From: Pseudorhizobium xiangyangii
GTDB taxonomy: Bacteria; Pseudomonadota; Alphaproteobacteria; Rhizobiales; Rhizobiaceae
Direction of reading: 5' to 3'
NCBI RefSeq assembly: GCF_020531965.1
Contig: NZ_JAJAWH010000010.1
Location: forward strand, 1 to 64,000
Length of the DNA stretch: 64,000 bases
This document shows positions 26,386 through 36,100 of this stretch, in pieces; the stretch's first letter is position 1; every line of letters begins with the position of its first letter. The notes beneath the pieces were generated by a model that searched no databases, was not told the origin of the DNA, and was given only the letters and a program-made list of their open reading frames with translations. The translations under genes and the position numbers were made by a program.

Positions 26386-26670
26386 TTACGCAGTGCGGTT
26401 CTTCATTGCGCCGACAATGATCGTCATCAGCGCACCGCCTGCACCACCCGCAATCAACTGACTTACAATTCCACCGATACTCAAATCGCCAGCCTGTGAA
26501 GCGGCCGAAACAGCAGGCATCAAAAGCGTTATAATTTGTCCCAGAATACCGCCGCCGACAGCCCCGGCAATCGTGTTGCCGATTGTACCGATATCGAATT
26601 TCGAAGAAGCCTTTCCAGCGGCATTTCCGCCGACAGCCCCCGCGATAAGATTGATCAATATCTGTTCCAT
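26386..26670 (-). CDS. Glycine-rich hydrophobic membrane protein
   Basis: This 94-residue protein is built from glycine/alanine-rich hydrophobic helices: ILINLIAGAVGGNAAGKASS, then NTIAGAVGGGILGQII and SQLIAGGAGGALMTIIVGAM. The repeated GAVGG and GG-spaced patterns resemble glycine-zipper membrane proteins. Similar proteins are common in rhizobia and bradyrhizobia. The ATG at 26670 has GGGAGG upstream. It forms an operon with the frameshifted DUF1508 gene. Local GC is lower than in neighbours, consistent with an accessory origin. Confidence 0.7.
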   Translation of the reverse strand: MEQILINLIAGAVGGNAAGKASSKFDIGTIGNTIAGAVGGGILGQIITLLMPAVSAASQAGDLSIGGIVSQLIAGGAGGALMTIIVGAMKNRTA

Positions 26671-26806
26671 AGAATCGCCTCCCAACGATGAATCCATCAT
26701 GCCGAGAATACGACGACTTACAAGCCGAAGACTTGCGGCCCAAAAACGTTACCTATGTCTCAGGAATAAACCGTAATCTATACGTCCAGAACGGACCGGC
26801 AGGGGG

Positions 26807-26881
26807 TGGCTGGGGCGCCAGGATTCGAACCTGGGAATGCCGGTACCAAAAACCGGTGCCTTACCGCTTGGCGACGCCCCA
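26807..26881 (-). tRNA. tRNA-Gln (anticodon TTG)
   Basis: A full cloverleaf lies on the minus strand. TGGGGCG pairs with CGCCCCA, followed by discriminator G and encoded CCA. The anticodon stem-loop CCGGT-TTTTGGT-ACCGG gives TTG, and the T-arm contains GTTCGAATC. Confidence 0.96.
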
Positions 26882-27058
26882 CCGTGACAGGCCTTCATGC
26901 AGCGTTCAAATCGCTGCTTCGGCAAGTGCGGCTTGCTCTAGCAAAGCTTGATGGCCGCGGCAATCGGTCCTTTCAAGGTTTTTGCAGATTTCCCACGCCG
27001 GCTCGTGCTAGACGGGAAGGATGTGAAAGGGCCGCCCATCGGTCGGCAGGGAAAGTGC

Positions 27059-27985
27059 ATGGCAGACGGAAACGACGCGCGGGAGCCGGACTTCGATCGC
27101 GAATTCCAGCCGTCCTATGGAGAGCCGGTACCGGTTGCCCCGGGCGTCCAGCGGCTCACGGTCAACAACCCCTCCCCCTTCACCTTCCACGGCACCAATT
27201 CCTATATCGTCGGGCGCGCGTCCGTCGCCGTGATCGATCCGGGACCGGAAGACGAGGCGCATTTCCAGGCGCTGTTGGCGGCGCTGAAGGGCCGCGACGT
27301 CACCCATATCTTCGTCAGCCACACGCATCGCGACCACTCGCCGCTCGCCCGCCGGCTCAAGGAGGCGACCGGAGCGCTTCTCGTCGCCGAGGGGCCGCAT
27401 CGCGCCTCACGTCCGCTGTTTGCCGGAGAGGTCAATCCGTTTGCGGAGAGCGCCGACAGCGATTTCCGGCCGGATATCGAGGTCGCCGATGGCCAGACCA
27501 TCGACGGCGACGGCTGGAGCATGACGGCGGTTCACACGCCCGGCCACACCGCGAACCATACGGCTTTTGCGCTGGAGGGTCGCGGCGTGCTGTTTTCCGC
27601 CGATCACGTGATGGCCTGGGCGACGACAATCGTCGCGCCGCCCGACGGCTCGATGGCCGATTTCATGACCTCCGTCGAAAAGCTTCTGTCACGGGATGAC
27701 CGCATCTTCCTTCCCGGCCATGGCGGGCCGGTGCGGGAACCGGCTTCATTCCTCAGGGGCCTGCGGGCCCATCGGCGGATGCGCGAGCGCGCCGTTCTCG
27801 AGCGCATCCGGGCCGGCGACCGGCTGATCCCGGACATGGTACGGGCGATCTATACGAGAACAGACCCGCGGCTGCACGGGGCAGCGGCCCTTTCCGTCCT
27901 CGCCCACCTGGAAGATCTGGTCGAAAAGGGACGTGTCTCGACGGAAGGGGCACCTTCCCTGAACGGCACCTACTTTCCCGCCTGA
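27059..27985 (+). CDS. MBL-fold metallo-hydrolase
   Basis: This 308-residue metallo-beta-lactamase superfamily protein has the metal motif HTHRDHS, HTPGHTANH and the C-terminal LPGHGG, giving a complete dinuclear zinc site. The N-terminal NNPSPFTFHGTNSYIVG and the C-terminal winged-helix-like tail resemble the LACTB2/glyoxalase-II-like group, which includes nucleases and thioesterases, so the substrate is uncertain. The ATG at 27059 has AGGGAA upstream. It stands alone after tRNA-Gln. Confidence 0.85.
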   Translation: MADGNDAREPDFDREFQPSYGEPVPVAPGVQRLTVNNPSPFTFHGTNSYIVGRASVAVIDPGPEDEAHFQALLAALKGRDVTHIFVSHTHRDHSPLARRLKEATGALLVAEGPHRASRPLFAGEVNPFAESADSDFRPDIEVADGQTIDGDGWSMTAVHTPGHTANHTAFALEGRGVLFSADHVMAWATTIVAPPDGSMADFMTSVEKLLSRDDRIFLPGHGGPVREPASFLRGLRAHRRMRERAVLERIRAGDRLIPDMVRAIYTRTDPRLHGAAALSVLAHLEDLVEKGRVSTEGAPSLNGTYFPA

Positions 27986-28071
27986 ACCCTCCTTTCGTCG
28001 TGATGGAACGCGACGTCCTTCTTTCCGTTGTCGTGGGCGGCTCAAGACCGCCCATCGACATAAGGACGAGG

Positions 28072-28488
28072 ATGACCATGAAAACGATCACACTTGCAGC
28101 TGCCGTCACTCTTGTTTCCGCAGCCGCCGCGTTTGCCCAGACAACGATCACCGCGCCGATCGTCATCCTTCCGGAGGCCGCGCCATCGGCGCCGGCACAT
28201 CTGCTGGCCAGCAAATTCGACGACTATGACGTCTATGGCGCCGACGGCAAGGAGATCGGCGAGATCGAGGATATCGTGCTCAACGTGGATGGCACCATCG
28301 CAGCCGTAGCGCTCGAGGTCGGCGGCTTCCTCGGCATCGGCGAGAAGGACGTGCTGGTCGATTGGAGCGCGCTGGAGATCACCACCCAGGACAACGATCT
28401 CCGCATCACCGCGCCGACGCTGACCCGCGAAGTGCTGGAACAGGCGGCAGCCGTCGATCTCGACAAGATCGGCGTTACCCGCAACTGA
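28072..28488 (+). CDS. Exported PRC-barrel domain protein
   Basis: This 138-residue protein has a Sec signal (MTMKTITLAAAVTLVSAAAA, cleavage after AFA) and a PRC-barrel beta domain at about residues 47-110: DVYGADGKEIGEIEDIVLN, AAVALEVGGFLGIGEKDVLV and WSALEIT. PRC-barrel proteins of this exported type are common in rhizobia and seem to be envelope-associated. Two ATGs six bases apart are both usable after AGGACGAGG. It stands alone and converges with the DUF1499 gene. Confidence 0.83.
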   Translation: MTMKTITLAAAVTLVSAAAAFAQTTITAPIVILPEAAPSAPAHLLASKFDDYDVYGADGKEIGEIEDIVLNVDGTIAAVALEVGGFLGIGEKDVLVDWSALEITTQDNDLRITAPTLTREVLEQAAAVDLDKIGVTRN

Positions 28489-28515
28489 CGCGCAGCGGAG
28501 GCGGCTGGCATGACG

Positions 28516-29433
28516 TCAGCCGCCGGCTATGCCCAACAGCTCGGCGTCCAGCCTTTTCAGGAAATCGTCGGCGACCGCGGCACTCATGCCCAGGTCGTGC
28601 GGGCCATAGCGGGATGTGACGCGAACATCCACGGATGTGGTTTCTGCATCCTCGCGCAGCCGGATGACGACATCGAACGGCAGGCCAAAGACCAACGTTT
28701 CGGCTTCGCCCTGAAGCAGCACGACGCCGGGCGGAGCAACGAGCGGAGCAGGCAGGGAAGGCTCCGGCCGCGGCAATGGAATAGGCACGCTGGCGAGCGG
28801 CAGCGGGCCATCCTCGGAGGCGACCTCGTCCGCCGGCGGTGCCGGCTCGGGTTCAGCCAGTTCGGGTTGGGCCAGCTCGGCACCTTCCTGCTTGACGATT
28901 TCGATGCGCGAGGAGAGCGCCGCGGCCTTCACCCCTTCGAACACGCGGTCGATAGCACCCTCGTAGCGACGGCCGGCAAGGCCCGGATAGGCCGCGACCT
29001 GTTCCTGACGATCCGCGGTCGTCGGGGATGCAGGCCTCACCAGCCATTGCTGGTCATAGTCCGGGACGGCGAGGTAGGGAGGCGGATCCTGAACATCGGT
29101 CGTGACATCGTATAGCGGAGGCCGGGTCAGGTAGAGTGCGGCTCCCGTTGCGACGACGGCAAGCGGCACGCCGGCGTAGAGCAGTGCCTTGGCGGAGGCG
29201 ATGCCGCCCTCCGCACCTTTTTGCCACAGACGCACGAGGCCGATCATCGCGAGCGGCACGGCGGCTGCCCCGATGGCTGCCGACAAAAGGACGAGCGCCA
29301 GGAAGTCCGGCGTCCTGAGCGGGCCAAAGCGGTGGCCAAGGACTGCCAGCACAAACAGCAGCAGCGCTGCACCGCCGATACGGCTCGCGGCGTAGGCGGA
29401 GTGGGACATGGGCCGGACGTAACGGACAGTCAT
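28516..29433 (-). CDS. DUF1499 membrane protein with proline-rich insert
   Basis: This 305-residue protein has three N-terminal transmembrane segments (about residues 18-34, 43-65 and 82-102). Next comes a DUF1499-like soluble domain, with YLAVPDYDQQWLVRP early on and DDFLKRLDAELL at the C-terminus. Between the halves of that domain sits a low-complexity stretch rich in Pro, Glu and Ala (about residues 185-235). No clear ribosome site precedes the first ATG; a second ATG eight codons in is also possible. Function is unknown. Confidence 0.75.
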   Translation of the reverse strand: MTVRYVRPMSHSAYAASRIGGAALLLFVLAVLGHRFGPLRTPDFLALVLLSAAIGAAAVPLAMIGLVRLWQKGAEGGIASAKALLYAGVPLAVVATGAALYLTRPPLYDVTTDVQDPPPYLAVPDYDQQWLVRPASPTTADRQEQVAAYPGLAGRRYEGAIDRVFEGVKAAALSSRIEIVKQEGAELAQPELAEPEPAPPADEVASEDGPLPLASVPIPLPRPEPSLPAPLVAPPGVVLLQGEAETLVFGLPFDVVIRLREDAETTSVDVRVTSRYGPHDLGMSAAVADDFLKRLDAELLGIAGG

Positions 29434-29536
29434 GAATCAGATGCACCCGGATTGGCGATATCAACCTTGCCTGTGTAGAACAGGACGACACACATGGGAA
29501 TCGGCAAGTTGTCCGCGTCTGAATTGGAGGTTTGTC

Positions 29537-29809
29537 ATGCGCTACCCCTTCCTTACCGCTTTGGCCCTCACCGCGCTGCCTCTGCTGGCTTCCTGCCAGA
29601 CAATGACGCCGGAGGAGCGCCGCGCCGCCGACCAGCGCACCTGTGCCGGCTACGGCTTCAGAGCCGGGACTGACGCCATGGCCGGATGCCTGCTCGACCT
29701 CGATCTCGACCGCCGCGCAGACATGCGCAGCTGGCGCGACCAGCAAAACCGGACGATGTGGGGCCCCATGTATGTCGAACGCCGGGTCATCATCCGGGAC
29801 AAGCATTAA
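29537..29809 (+). CDS. Small exported lipoprotein-like protein
   Basis: This 90-residue protein has the signal MRYPFLTALALTALPLLASC, with lipobox LASC and the cysteine at residue 20. The mature part, with MTPEERRAADQRTCAGYGF and CLLDLDLDRRADMRSW, has two further cysteines and many charged residues. The sequence recalls small periplasmic lipoproteins of rhizobia, but I cannot name a family. The ribosome site TTGGAGG is well placed. Confidence 0.72.
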   Translation: MRYPFLTALALTALPLLASCQTMTPEERRAADQRTCAGYGFRAGTDAMAGCLLDLDLDRRADMRSWRDQQNRTMWGPMYVERRVIIRDKH

Positions 29810-29922
29810 GAGAATTCCGCAGGCTTTGCGTTTGCGCAAGGATTTCACGCGCATGCAGGCTAGGTTGAAGCCACCTTGGCCCCGACAGCGGTGAAGGGCT
29901 ATTCATGACCAGGAGGCATCAA

Positions 29923-30360
29923 ATGACTTTGAAAACTCTTCTTTTTTCCGCCGCAGTCAGCCTCATGTCCGCCTCGGTAGCGCTGTCAGCGACCGTGGAC
30001 GTTTTCAAGGATGCTAATTGCGGCTGCTGCGGCGGCTGGATCGTCCATATGCAGAGGAGCGGCTTCCTGGTTTCGGCCACCGACGTCATGCACGAGGAGA
30101 TGGACGTCCTCAAGGAAAAGGCCGGCATCGGCTCTGATCTGATCTCCTGCCACACGGCATTCGTGGAAGGCTACGTCATCGAGGGGCATGTGCCCGCCGC
30201 AGACGTGGCGCGACTTCTGGCCGAGCGGCCGGACGCCATCGGCCTTTCGGTGCCGGGCATGCCTGCCGGTTCTCCCGGGATGGAGGGAGCGACAGCCGAG
30301 CCCTACGACGTGCTGCTCATCCACAAGGATGGCGGGACCGAGGTCTTCGCCAGCCACTGA
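29923..30360 (+). CDS. Periplasmic DUF411 metal-binding protein
   Basis: This 145-residue protein has a signal peptide (about residues 1-24, ending ALSAT) and a DUF411 domain. The cysteine cluster in VFKDANCGCCGGW, with CHTAFVEGYVIEGHVPA and GLSVPGMPAGSPGME, is the family signature. DUF411 proteins are predicted metal-binding proteins often found near copper-resistance genes; none is adjacent here. AGGAGG precedes the ATG at 29923. It reads toward the convergent ppdK gene. Confidence 0.87.
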   Translation: MTLKTLLFSAAVSLMSASVALSATVDVFKDANCGCCGGWIVHMQRSGFLVSATDVMHEEMDVLKEKAGIGSDLISCHTAFVEGYVIEGHVPAADVARLLAERPDAIGLSVPGMPAGSPGMEGATAEPYDVLLIHKDGGTEVFASH

Positions 30361-30394
30361 TCCGGGCGCTGGATTGGGAGTTTGGGCTCGCGCC

Positions 30395-33073
30395 TCAGTT
30401 CTTCTGGCGTCCTTGGGCAATTGCCGCCTGAGCCGCAGCGAGCCGCGCGATCGGCACACGGAAGGGCGAGCACGAGACATAGTCGAGACCGGCCTCCTCG
30501 CAGAAGGTGATCGAGGCCGGATCGCCGCCATGCTCGCCGCAGATGCCGAGCTTCAAGTCTGCGCGGGTCTTGCGCCCGCGCTCCGCAGCCAGCCGGATCA
30601 GTTCTCCCACGCCGTCGAAATCGAGCGAGATGAACGGGTCCTGCTCGATGATGCCCTTGCGCTGGTAGACCGGAATGAAGGACGCCGCATCGTCGCGCGA
30701 GATGCCGAATGTCGTCTGCGTCAAGTCGTTGGTGCCGAAGGAGAAGAACTCGGCCGTCTCGGCAATGACGTGGGCCCGGAGCGCCGCACGCGGCAGCTCG
30801 ATCATCGTGCCGGCGAGATAGCCGATGGTCATGCCGGTCTCCCCGCCGACCTCGATGGCGACGCGGTCGATACAGGCCTTGACATAATCCAGCTCGGCGC
30901 GAAGGCTGACGAGCGGCACCATGATCTCCAGCTCGACCGCCTCGCCCGTCTCGCGGGCGGCTGCAACGACAGCCTCGAATATGGCGCGGGCCTGCATCTC
31001 GGCTATCTCGGGATAGGAAATGGCGAGCCGGCAGCCGCGATGTCCGAGCATCGGGTTGAACTCGTGCAGCGCATCCACCCGGCGGCGCAGGAAGGCGGCG
31101 TCCATGCCCATCGCTTTCGCGACCTCGGCGATCTCCTCGTCCGATTTCGGCAGGAATTCGTGCAGCGGCGGATCGAGCAGGCGGATCGTTACCGGCAGGC
31201 CGTGCATGATCTCGAAGAGTTCGGTGAAATCGGAGCGTTGCATCGGCAGGAGCTTGGCGAGCGCTTCGCGCCTGCCCGCCTCGTCCTCGGCCAGGATCAT
31301 TTCGCGCATGACGTGAATGCGCTCGCCTTCGAAGAACATGTGCTCGGTTCGGCAAAGGCCGATACCTTCTGCGCCGAAGGAGCGGGCAGCGCGGGCATCC
31401 TGCGGCGTGTCGGCATTGGTACGCACCGTCATGCGGCGCGCCTTGTCCGCCCATTGCATGAGCCGGCCGAAATCGCCGGAAAGCTCCGGCTGCATCATCG
31501 GCACATTGCCTTTCAGGACATGGCCGGACGAGCCGTCGAGCGTGATTATGTCGCCCCGCTTCAGCGTGATGCCGCCGGGGCAGATGAGCTGCTCGTTGCG
31601 CAGATCGACGCGCATCGAACCAGCGCCGACAACGCACGGAATTCCCATGCCACGGGCAACCACGGCCGCATGGCTGGTCATGCCGCCGCGCGTCGTCAGG
31701 ATCGCTTCGGCGGCATGCATGCCGTGGATATCTTCCGGACTGGTCTCGATCCGGACGAGGATGACCTTGCGACCTTCCGCTTCCGCCTCGACAGCCTCTT
31801 CCGCCGTGAAGACGATCTCACCGGATGCCGCACCGGGTGACGCGGGCAGGCCGGATCCCATGATGACCCTCTCCACACGGGGATCGATGGTCGGGTGCAG
31901 CAGCTGGTCGAGCGACGGGGGTTCGATCCGGCTCACCGCTTCGTTCTCGGTGATCAGCCGCTCGTCCACCATGTCGACGGCAATCTTCATGGCAGCGCGG
32001 GTCGTGCGCTTGCCGGAACGGGTCTGGAGCATCCAGAGCCTGCCGCGCTCGACGGTGAATTCGACGTCCTGCATGTCGCGGTAATGGGCCTCCAGCCTGT
32101 CGCAGATCTCGCTGAACTCCCGGAAGGTCTCCGGCATCAGCTTTTCCATCGATGGCTTTTCGGAGCCGGACGCGAGCCGCCCCTCTTCCGTCAGCGATTG
32201 CGGCGTGCGTATGCCCGCAACGACATCCTCTCCCTGCGCATTGACGAGGAACTCTCCATAAAGCTCCTTGCGCCCGGTCGAGGGGTTTCTCGTGAATGCA
32301 ACGCCCGTGGCCGAGGACGAACCGAGATTGCCGAACACCATGGCCTGCACGTTGACCGCCGTTCCCCAATGCTCGGGGATCCGGTGCAGCATCCGGTAGG
32401 TCATGGCGCGCTGGTTCATCCAGCTCGAAAAGACGGCTGCGATTGCCTGCCAGAGCTGGACATGCGGGTCCTGCGGAAACGTGTCGCCGAGTTCCTCTTC
32501 GATGACCTGCTTGTACAGGCTGACCACATGCTGCCATTCGACGGCGGAAAGATCGGTGTCGTATTCGTGGCCGTGGCGTGCCTTCTCGTCCTCCAGGATT
32601 TCTTCGAAAACCTCATGGTCGAGACCCATGACGACATCGGCGTACATCTGGATGAAACGCCGATAGCTGTCCCAGGCGAAGCGTGCGTCGCCGGCATCGT
32701 GGCCCAGCGCCTGGACCGTCTCGTCGTTGAGACCGAGGTTCAGAACGGTGTCCATCATGCCCGGCATGGAGGCGCGGGCGCCGGAGCGGATCGATAACAG
32801 CAGTGGGCTGGTGGCCCCGCCGAAGGTCCGCCCGGTCTCTGCCTCCATGGCAGCGATACCGTCAAGAACCTGCGCCATCAGCGCTTCAGGAAGGGTTTTT
32901 TCATGCTGGAAATACCATGAACAGGCATCGGCAACGATGGTGAGGCCAGGAGGAACCGGCAGTCCGAGATTGGCCATTTCGGCAAGATTGGCACCCTTGC
33001 CGCCCAGAATGGCAACATCCGAAACGCCTCCTTCCGCCTGTCCCCTTCCGAAGCGGTAAACCCACTTCTCCAT
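30395..33073 (-). CDS. ppdK: Pyruvate phosphate dikinase
   Basis: This 892-residue enzyme interconverts pyruvate, ATP and phosphate with PEP, AMP and pyrophosphate. It has the nucleotide domain (GGKGANLAEM near residue 25), the swivelling phosphohistidine domain (TRGGMTSHAAVVARGMGIP) and the PEP/pyruvate barrel (FGTNDLTQTTFGISRDD and a C-terminal GICGEHGGDP). Length matches bacterial PPDKs. ATG at 33073 follows GGAGAA. It is monocistronic between the DUF411 gene and smc, with no regulator nearby. Confidence 0.96.
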   Translation of the reverse strand: MEKWVYRFGRGQAEGGVSDVAILGGKGANLAEMANLGLPVPPGLTIVADACSWYFQHEKTLPEALMAQVLDGIAAMEAETGRTFGGATSPLLLSIRSGARASMPGMMDTVLNLGLNDETVQALGHDAGDARFAWDSYRRFIQMYADVVMGLDHEVFEEILEDEKARHGHEYDTDLSAVEWQHVVSLYKQVIEEELGDTFPQDPHVQLWQAIAAVFSSWMNQRAMTYRMLHRIPEHWGTAVNVQAMVFGNLGSSSATGVAFTRNPSTGRKELYGEFLVNAQGEDVVAGIRTPQSLTEEGRLASGSEKPSMEKLMPETFREFSEICDRLEAHYRDMQDVEFTVERGRLWMLQTRSGKRTTRAAMKIAVDMVDERLITENEAVSRIEPPSLDQLLHPTIDPRVERVIMGSGLPASPGAASGEIVFTAEEAVEAEAEGRKVILVRIETSPEDIHGMHAAEAILTTRGGMTSHAAVVARGMGIPCVVGAGSMRVDLRNEQLICPGGITLKRGDIITLDGSSGHVLKGNVPMMQPELSGDFGRLMQWADKARRMTVRTNADTPQDARAARSFGAEGIGLCRTEHMFFEGERIHVMREMILAEDEAGRREALAKLLPMQRSDFTELFEIMHGLPVTIRLLDPPLHEFLPKSDEEIAEVAKAMGMDAAFLRRRVDALHEFNPMLGHRGCRLAISYPEIAEMQARAIFEAVVAAARETGEAVELEIMVPLVSLRAELDYVKACIDRVAIEVGGETGMTIGYLAGTMIELPRAALRAHVIAETAEFFSFGTNDLTQTTFGISRDDAASFIPVYQRKGIIEQDPFISLDFDGVGELIRLAAERGRKTRADLKLGICGEHGGDPASITFCEEAGLDYVSCSPFRVPIARLAAAQAAIAQGRQKN

Positions 33074-33191
33074 CGCCCGTTCTCCACCCGTGGCAGTCTG
33101 TTTCAGCACGAATACAGCTTTTGCGGCAGTTTGGAAACGGATGGAGGCACGATTATGTTGCGTTGCAGCAACAGGTCTCGGATCCGGTGGA

Positions 33192-36100
33192 TCAGACCGC
33201 CTCGCGCAGTTGTTCGGCGGTCTGCAGATCCACGGAAACCAGCTGCGAAACCCCCTGCTCCGCCATGGTGACGCCGAACAGGCGGTTCATGCGCGCCATG
33301 GTGATGGGATTGTGGGTGATGATGACGAAGCGCGTTTCCGTCGATGCCGCCATCTCGTCCATCAGGTTGCAGTAGCGCTCGACATTGTGGTCGTCGAGCG
33401 GCGCGTCCACCTCGTCCAGCACGCAGATCGGCGCCGGATTGGTGAGAAAGACGGCGAAAATCAGCGCCATGGCAGTAAGCGCCTGTTCGCCGCCCGAAAG
33501 CAACGTCATGGTCTGCGGCTTCTTGCCCGGCGGGCGGGCAAGGATTTCCAGTCCGGCTTCCAGCGGATCGTCGGATTCGATCAGTTGCAACTCGGCGGTG
33601 CCACCACCGAACAGATGGGTGAAGAGACGCTGGAACTCGGTGTTCACCACGTCGAAGGCGGCGATCAGCCGCTCGCGACCTTCGCGGTTGAGGTTCTGGA
33701 TCGCGCCGCGCAGCTTGCGGATCGCATCGATGACGTCATCGCGCTCGCGGGTCAGCATGTCACGCTTCTCCGAAAGCTCCTGCTGTTCCTCGTCGGCGCG
33801 CAGGTTGACGGCGCCGAGGCGCTCACGCTCCATCTTCAACCGGTCCACCTCGCGCTCGATGTCGCGGACATCGGGAAGCTCCGCTGCGGGCGTCAGCCCG
33901 GCGATGCGCAGGACCTCGTGCGGCGGCACGCCCAGCGCTTCCTGAATGCGAAGCTCGCTGTCGTGGCGGCGTTCGGCGGCGGATACGAGGCGCTCTTCGG
34001 CGCGACCGCGCTTCTCGCGCGCTTCCGCAAGGTCGGAGAGTGCTGTCGTTGCCACCCGGTCCGCATCGCGCTGGCGGGTTTCGGCCTCGACCAGCCGATC
34101 CCCGGCTGCCTTGCGTGCCTCCTCGGCCTTCAGGAGTTCAGACTGCAGGGTACGGCGGCGATCCTCGAATTCCTCCGGTGCCGCCTCCAAGTCGGCGATT
34201 TCCTCGCGGGCCTCTTCCTCGCGCTCGCGAAGCGTTGCCACATGATCCTCGGCGCTCGCCGCCCGCGCCTGCCAGGCCGAGCGCTCCTGCGCGATCGCGG
34301 CCAGCCGCCGGCGCCGAGCCTCGGTTTCCCGGCTCAGCCCTTCATAACGGGCTCGCGCCTCGGCCAGCACGCCACGATCGGTCGCCACGGCCACCTGCTG
34401 TTCACGCAGCCGCTCATCGACGGAGGAAAGATCGGGGGCATCCTCCAGCTCGACGCGCGCATTCTCTTCCTGGAGCAGAACCTCGTCGATCTGCGACCTG
34501 ACCTGGTTTACGGCTTCGGTGACCACATCGCGCCGGCGAAGCAGGTCTCCCGCCGCCCGTTCGGCCAATGCCAGCGCATCGCGCGCTTCAGTCAGCTGTC
34601 GGGTGGCGATACGGCTGCGGTCGCGGGCATCGGCAAGGCGGGCCTCTTCGCTGGCGATGCCCGAGGCTGCAACGGCCAGAGCGTCCTCCGCATCGGCCAG
34701 CATCACCCGCGCCTCATCCAGTTCGCCATCGAGTTCGGCGAGACGGTTCCTCTGGGCCAGCCGAAGTGCTGCGGCGCCCGGAGCTTCCGAGCCCGAGACG
34801 TGCCCATCCCAGCGATAGACGGCGCCTTCCAGCGTCACCAGACGCTGGCCCGGCTTCAACTGCGACATGAGACTTTGCGCAGTGCCCGCAGCGGCGATCC
34901 CGATCTGGGAGAGGCTGCGCCTCAATTCCGGTGGAGCAGAAGCATGTGCGAGCAACGGTTCGCAGCCGACAGGAAGAGATGGATCCTCCGACGCGCCGGT
35001 CAGGGTCCAGTGAGCGGGGGCCGCAGGATCGATGGAGCTTTCCAGATCATCGCCCAACGCCGCACCGAGTGCCGCCTCGTAACCGCGATCGACCCGGATG
35101 GCATCCGCCACCGGCGCGAAATCTCCGGACACCTCGCCCGCCGTCAGCATTTTCGAGATCGTGCGGGCTTCCGCTTCCAGCCCGTTCAGCCGTGACCGGG
35201 CGGTCTCCAGCGGACCGCGCGCCAATTGCTCGGCAGCGCGCGCCTGTCCAAGCGCTGCTTCGACCTCTTCGGCGAAAGCCATGACCCCTTCCACCGCAAA
35301 CTCCGCCGTTTCGACGGCTTCCTGCCTTTCAGCAGGGTCGTCGAGCGCCGACAGTTTTTCGGTGACGGCCCCGAGTTCCGCCTCCGCATCGTGCAACTGG
35401 CGGTCGAGCCTCTGGCGGCGTTCGCCAAGATCACGGATCAGGCGATCGAGCTGGCTTCGGGAGGCTGCTGCCTCCGCCCTTTCGGCAGTTATCGCCGCAA
35501 ACAGGCTTTCACTTTCGCCAAGGGTCGCAGCCGCACCTTCGAAGGCTTCGCGCAGTTCATCAGCTTCAGCACCGGAATCGGCGAGGATGTCGTTGATCTC
35601 CTGCTCTTCCTCGCCAAGCTTTGTGAGGAAGGAGGCATTGTCCATGACGAGCCGCTCCTCGCGGCGGATGTCCTCGGCGAGCTGGAGAAGGCGGCGGCTC
35701 AGTTCGTCGCGCCGCTTCATCAGACGGCTTGCCTCGTCGTCGAGCTGGGTCCGGGCGATCTGGATGCGTTGCAGGGCCGCCCCTGCCCTCGCCTCCTCGT
35801 CCCGCAGCTCCGGCAGCTTCAGGCTGGCAATGGCCTGCGCCTTCGCCGCCTCCATCTGAACCTGAGCCTTTTCCGCCACCACGACGGTCGCCTGTCTCAA
35901 GGCGCTGTTTGCCTCGACCTCCGCTTCATTCGCCTGGGCCCAGCGGATATGCAGCAGCATGGCTTCGCGGGCGCGGATATCCGCCGACAGCATCTTGAAA
36001 CGGTTGGCCTGGCGCGCCTGGCGCTTCAGGCTGTCGATCTGGCTTTCGAGCTGGGTAACGACGTCTTCCAGACGCTCCAGATTGCCTTCTGCGGCGCGAA

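Noticed and set aside
24210-26881. Integrative element with att sites at the tRNA genes
   Set aside because: No integrase gene and no repeated tRNA 3' end were found inside the segment; only the weaker statement of an accessory segment is kept.
33090-35195. A 701-codon frame antisense to smc, and others antisense to ppdK, betB and ispH
   Set aside because: All overlap genes with unmistakable motifs and are explained by high third-position GC.
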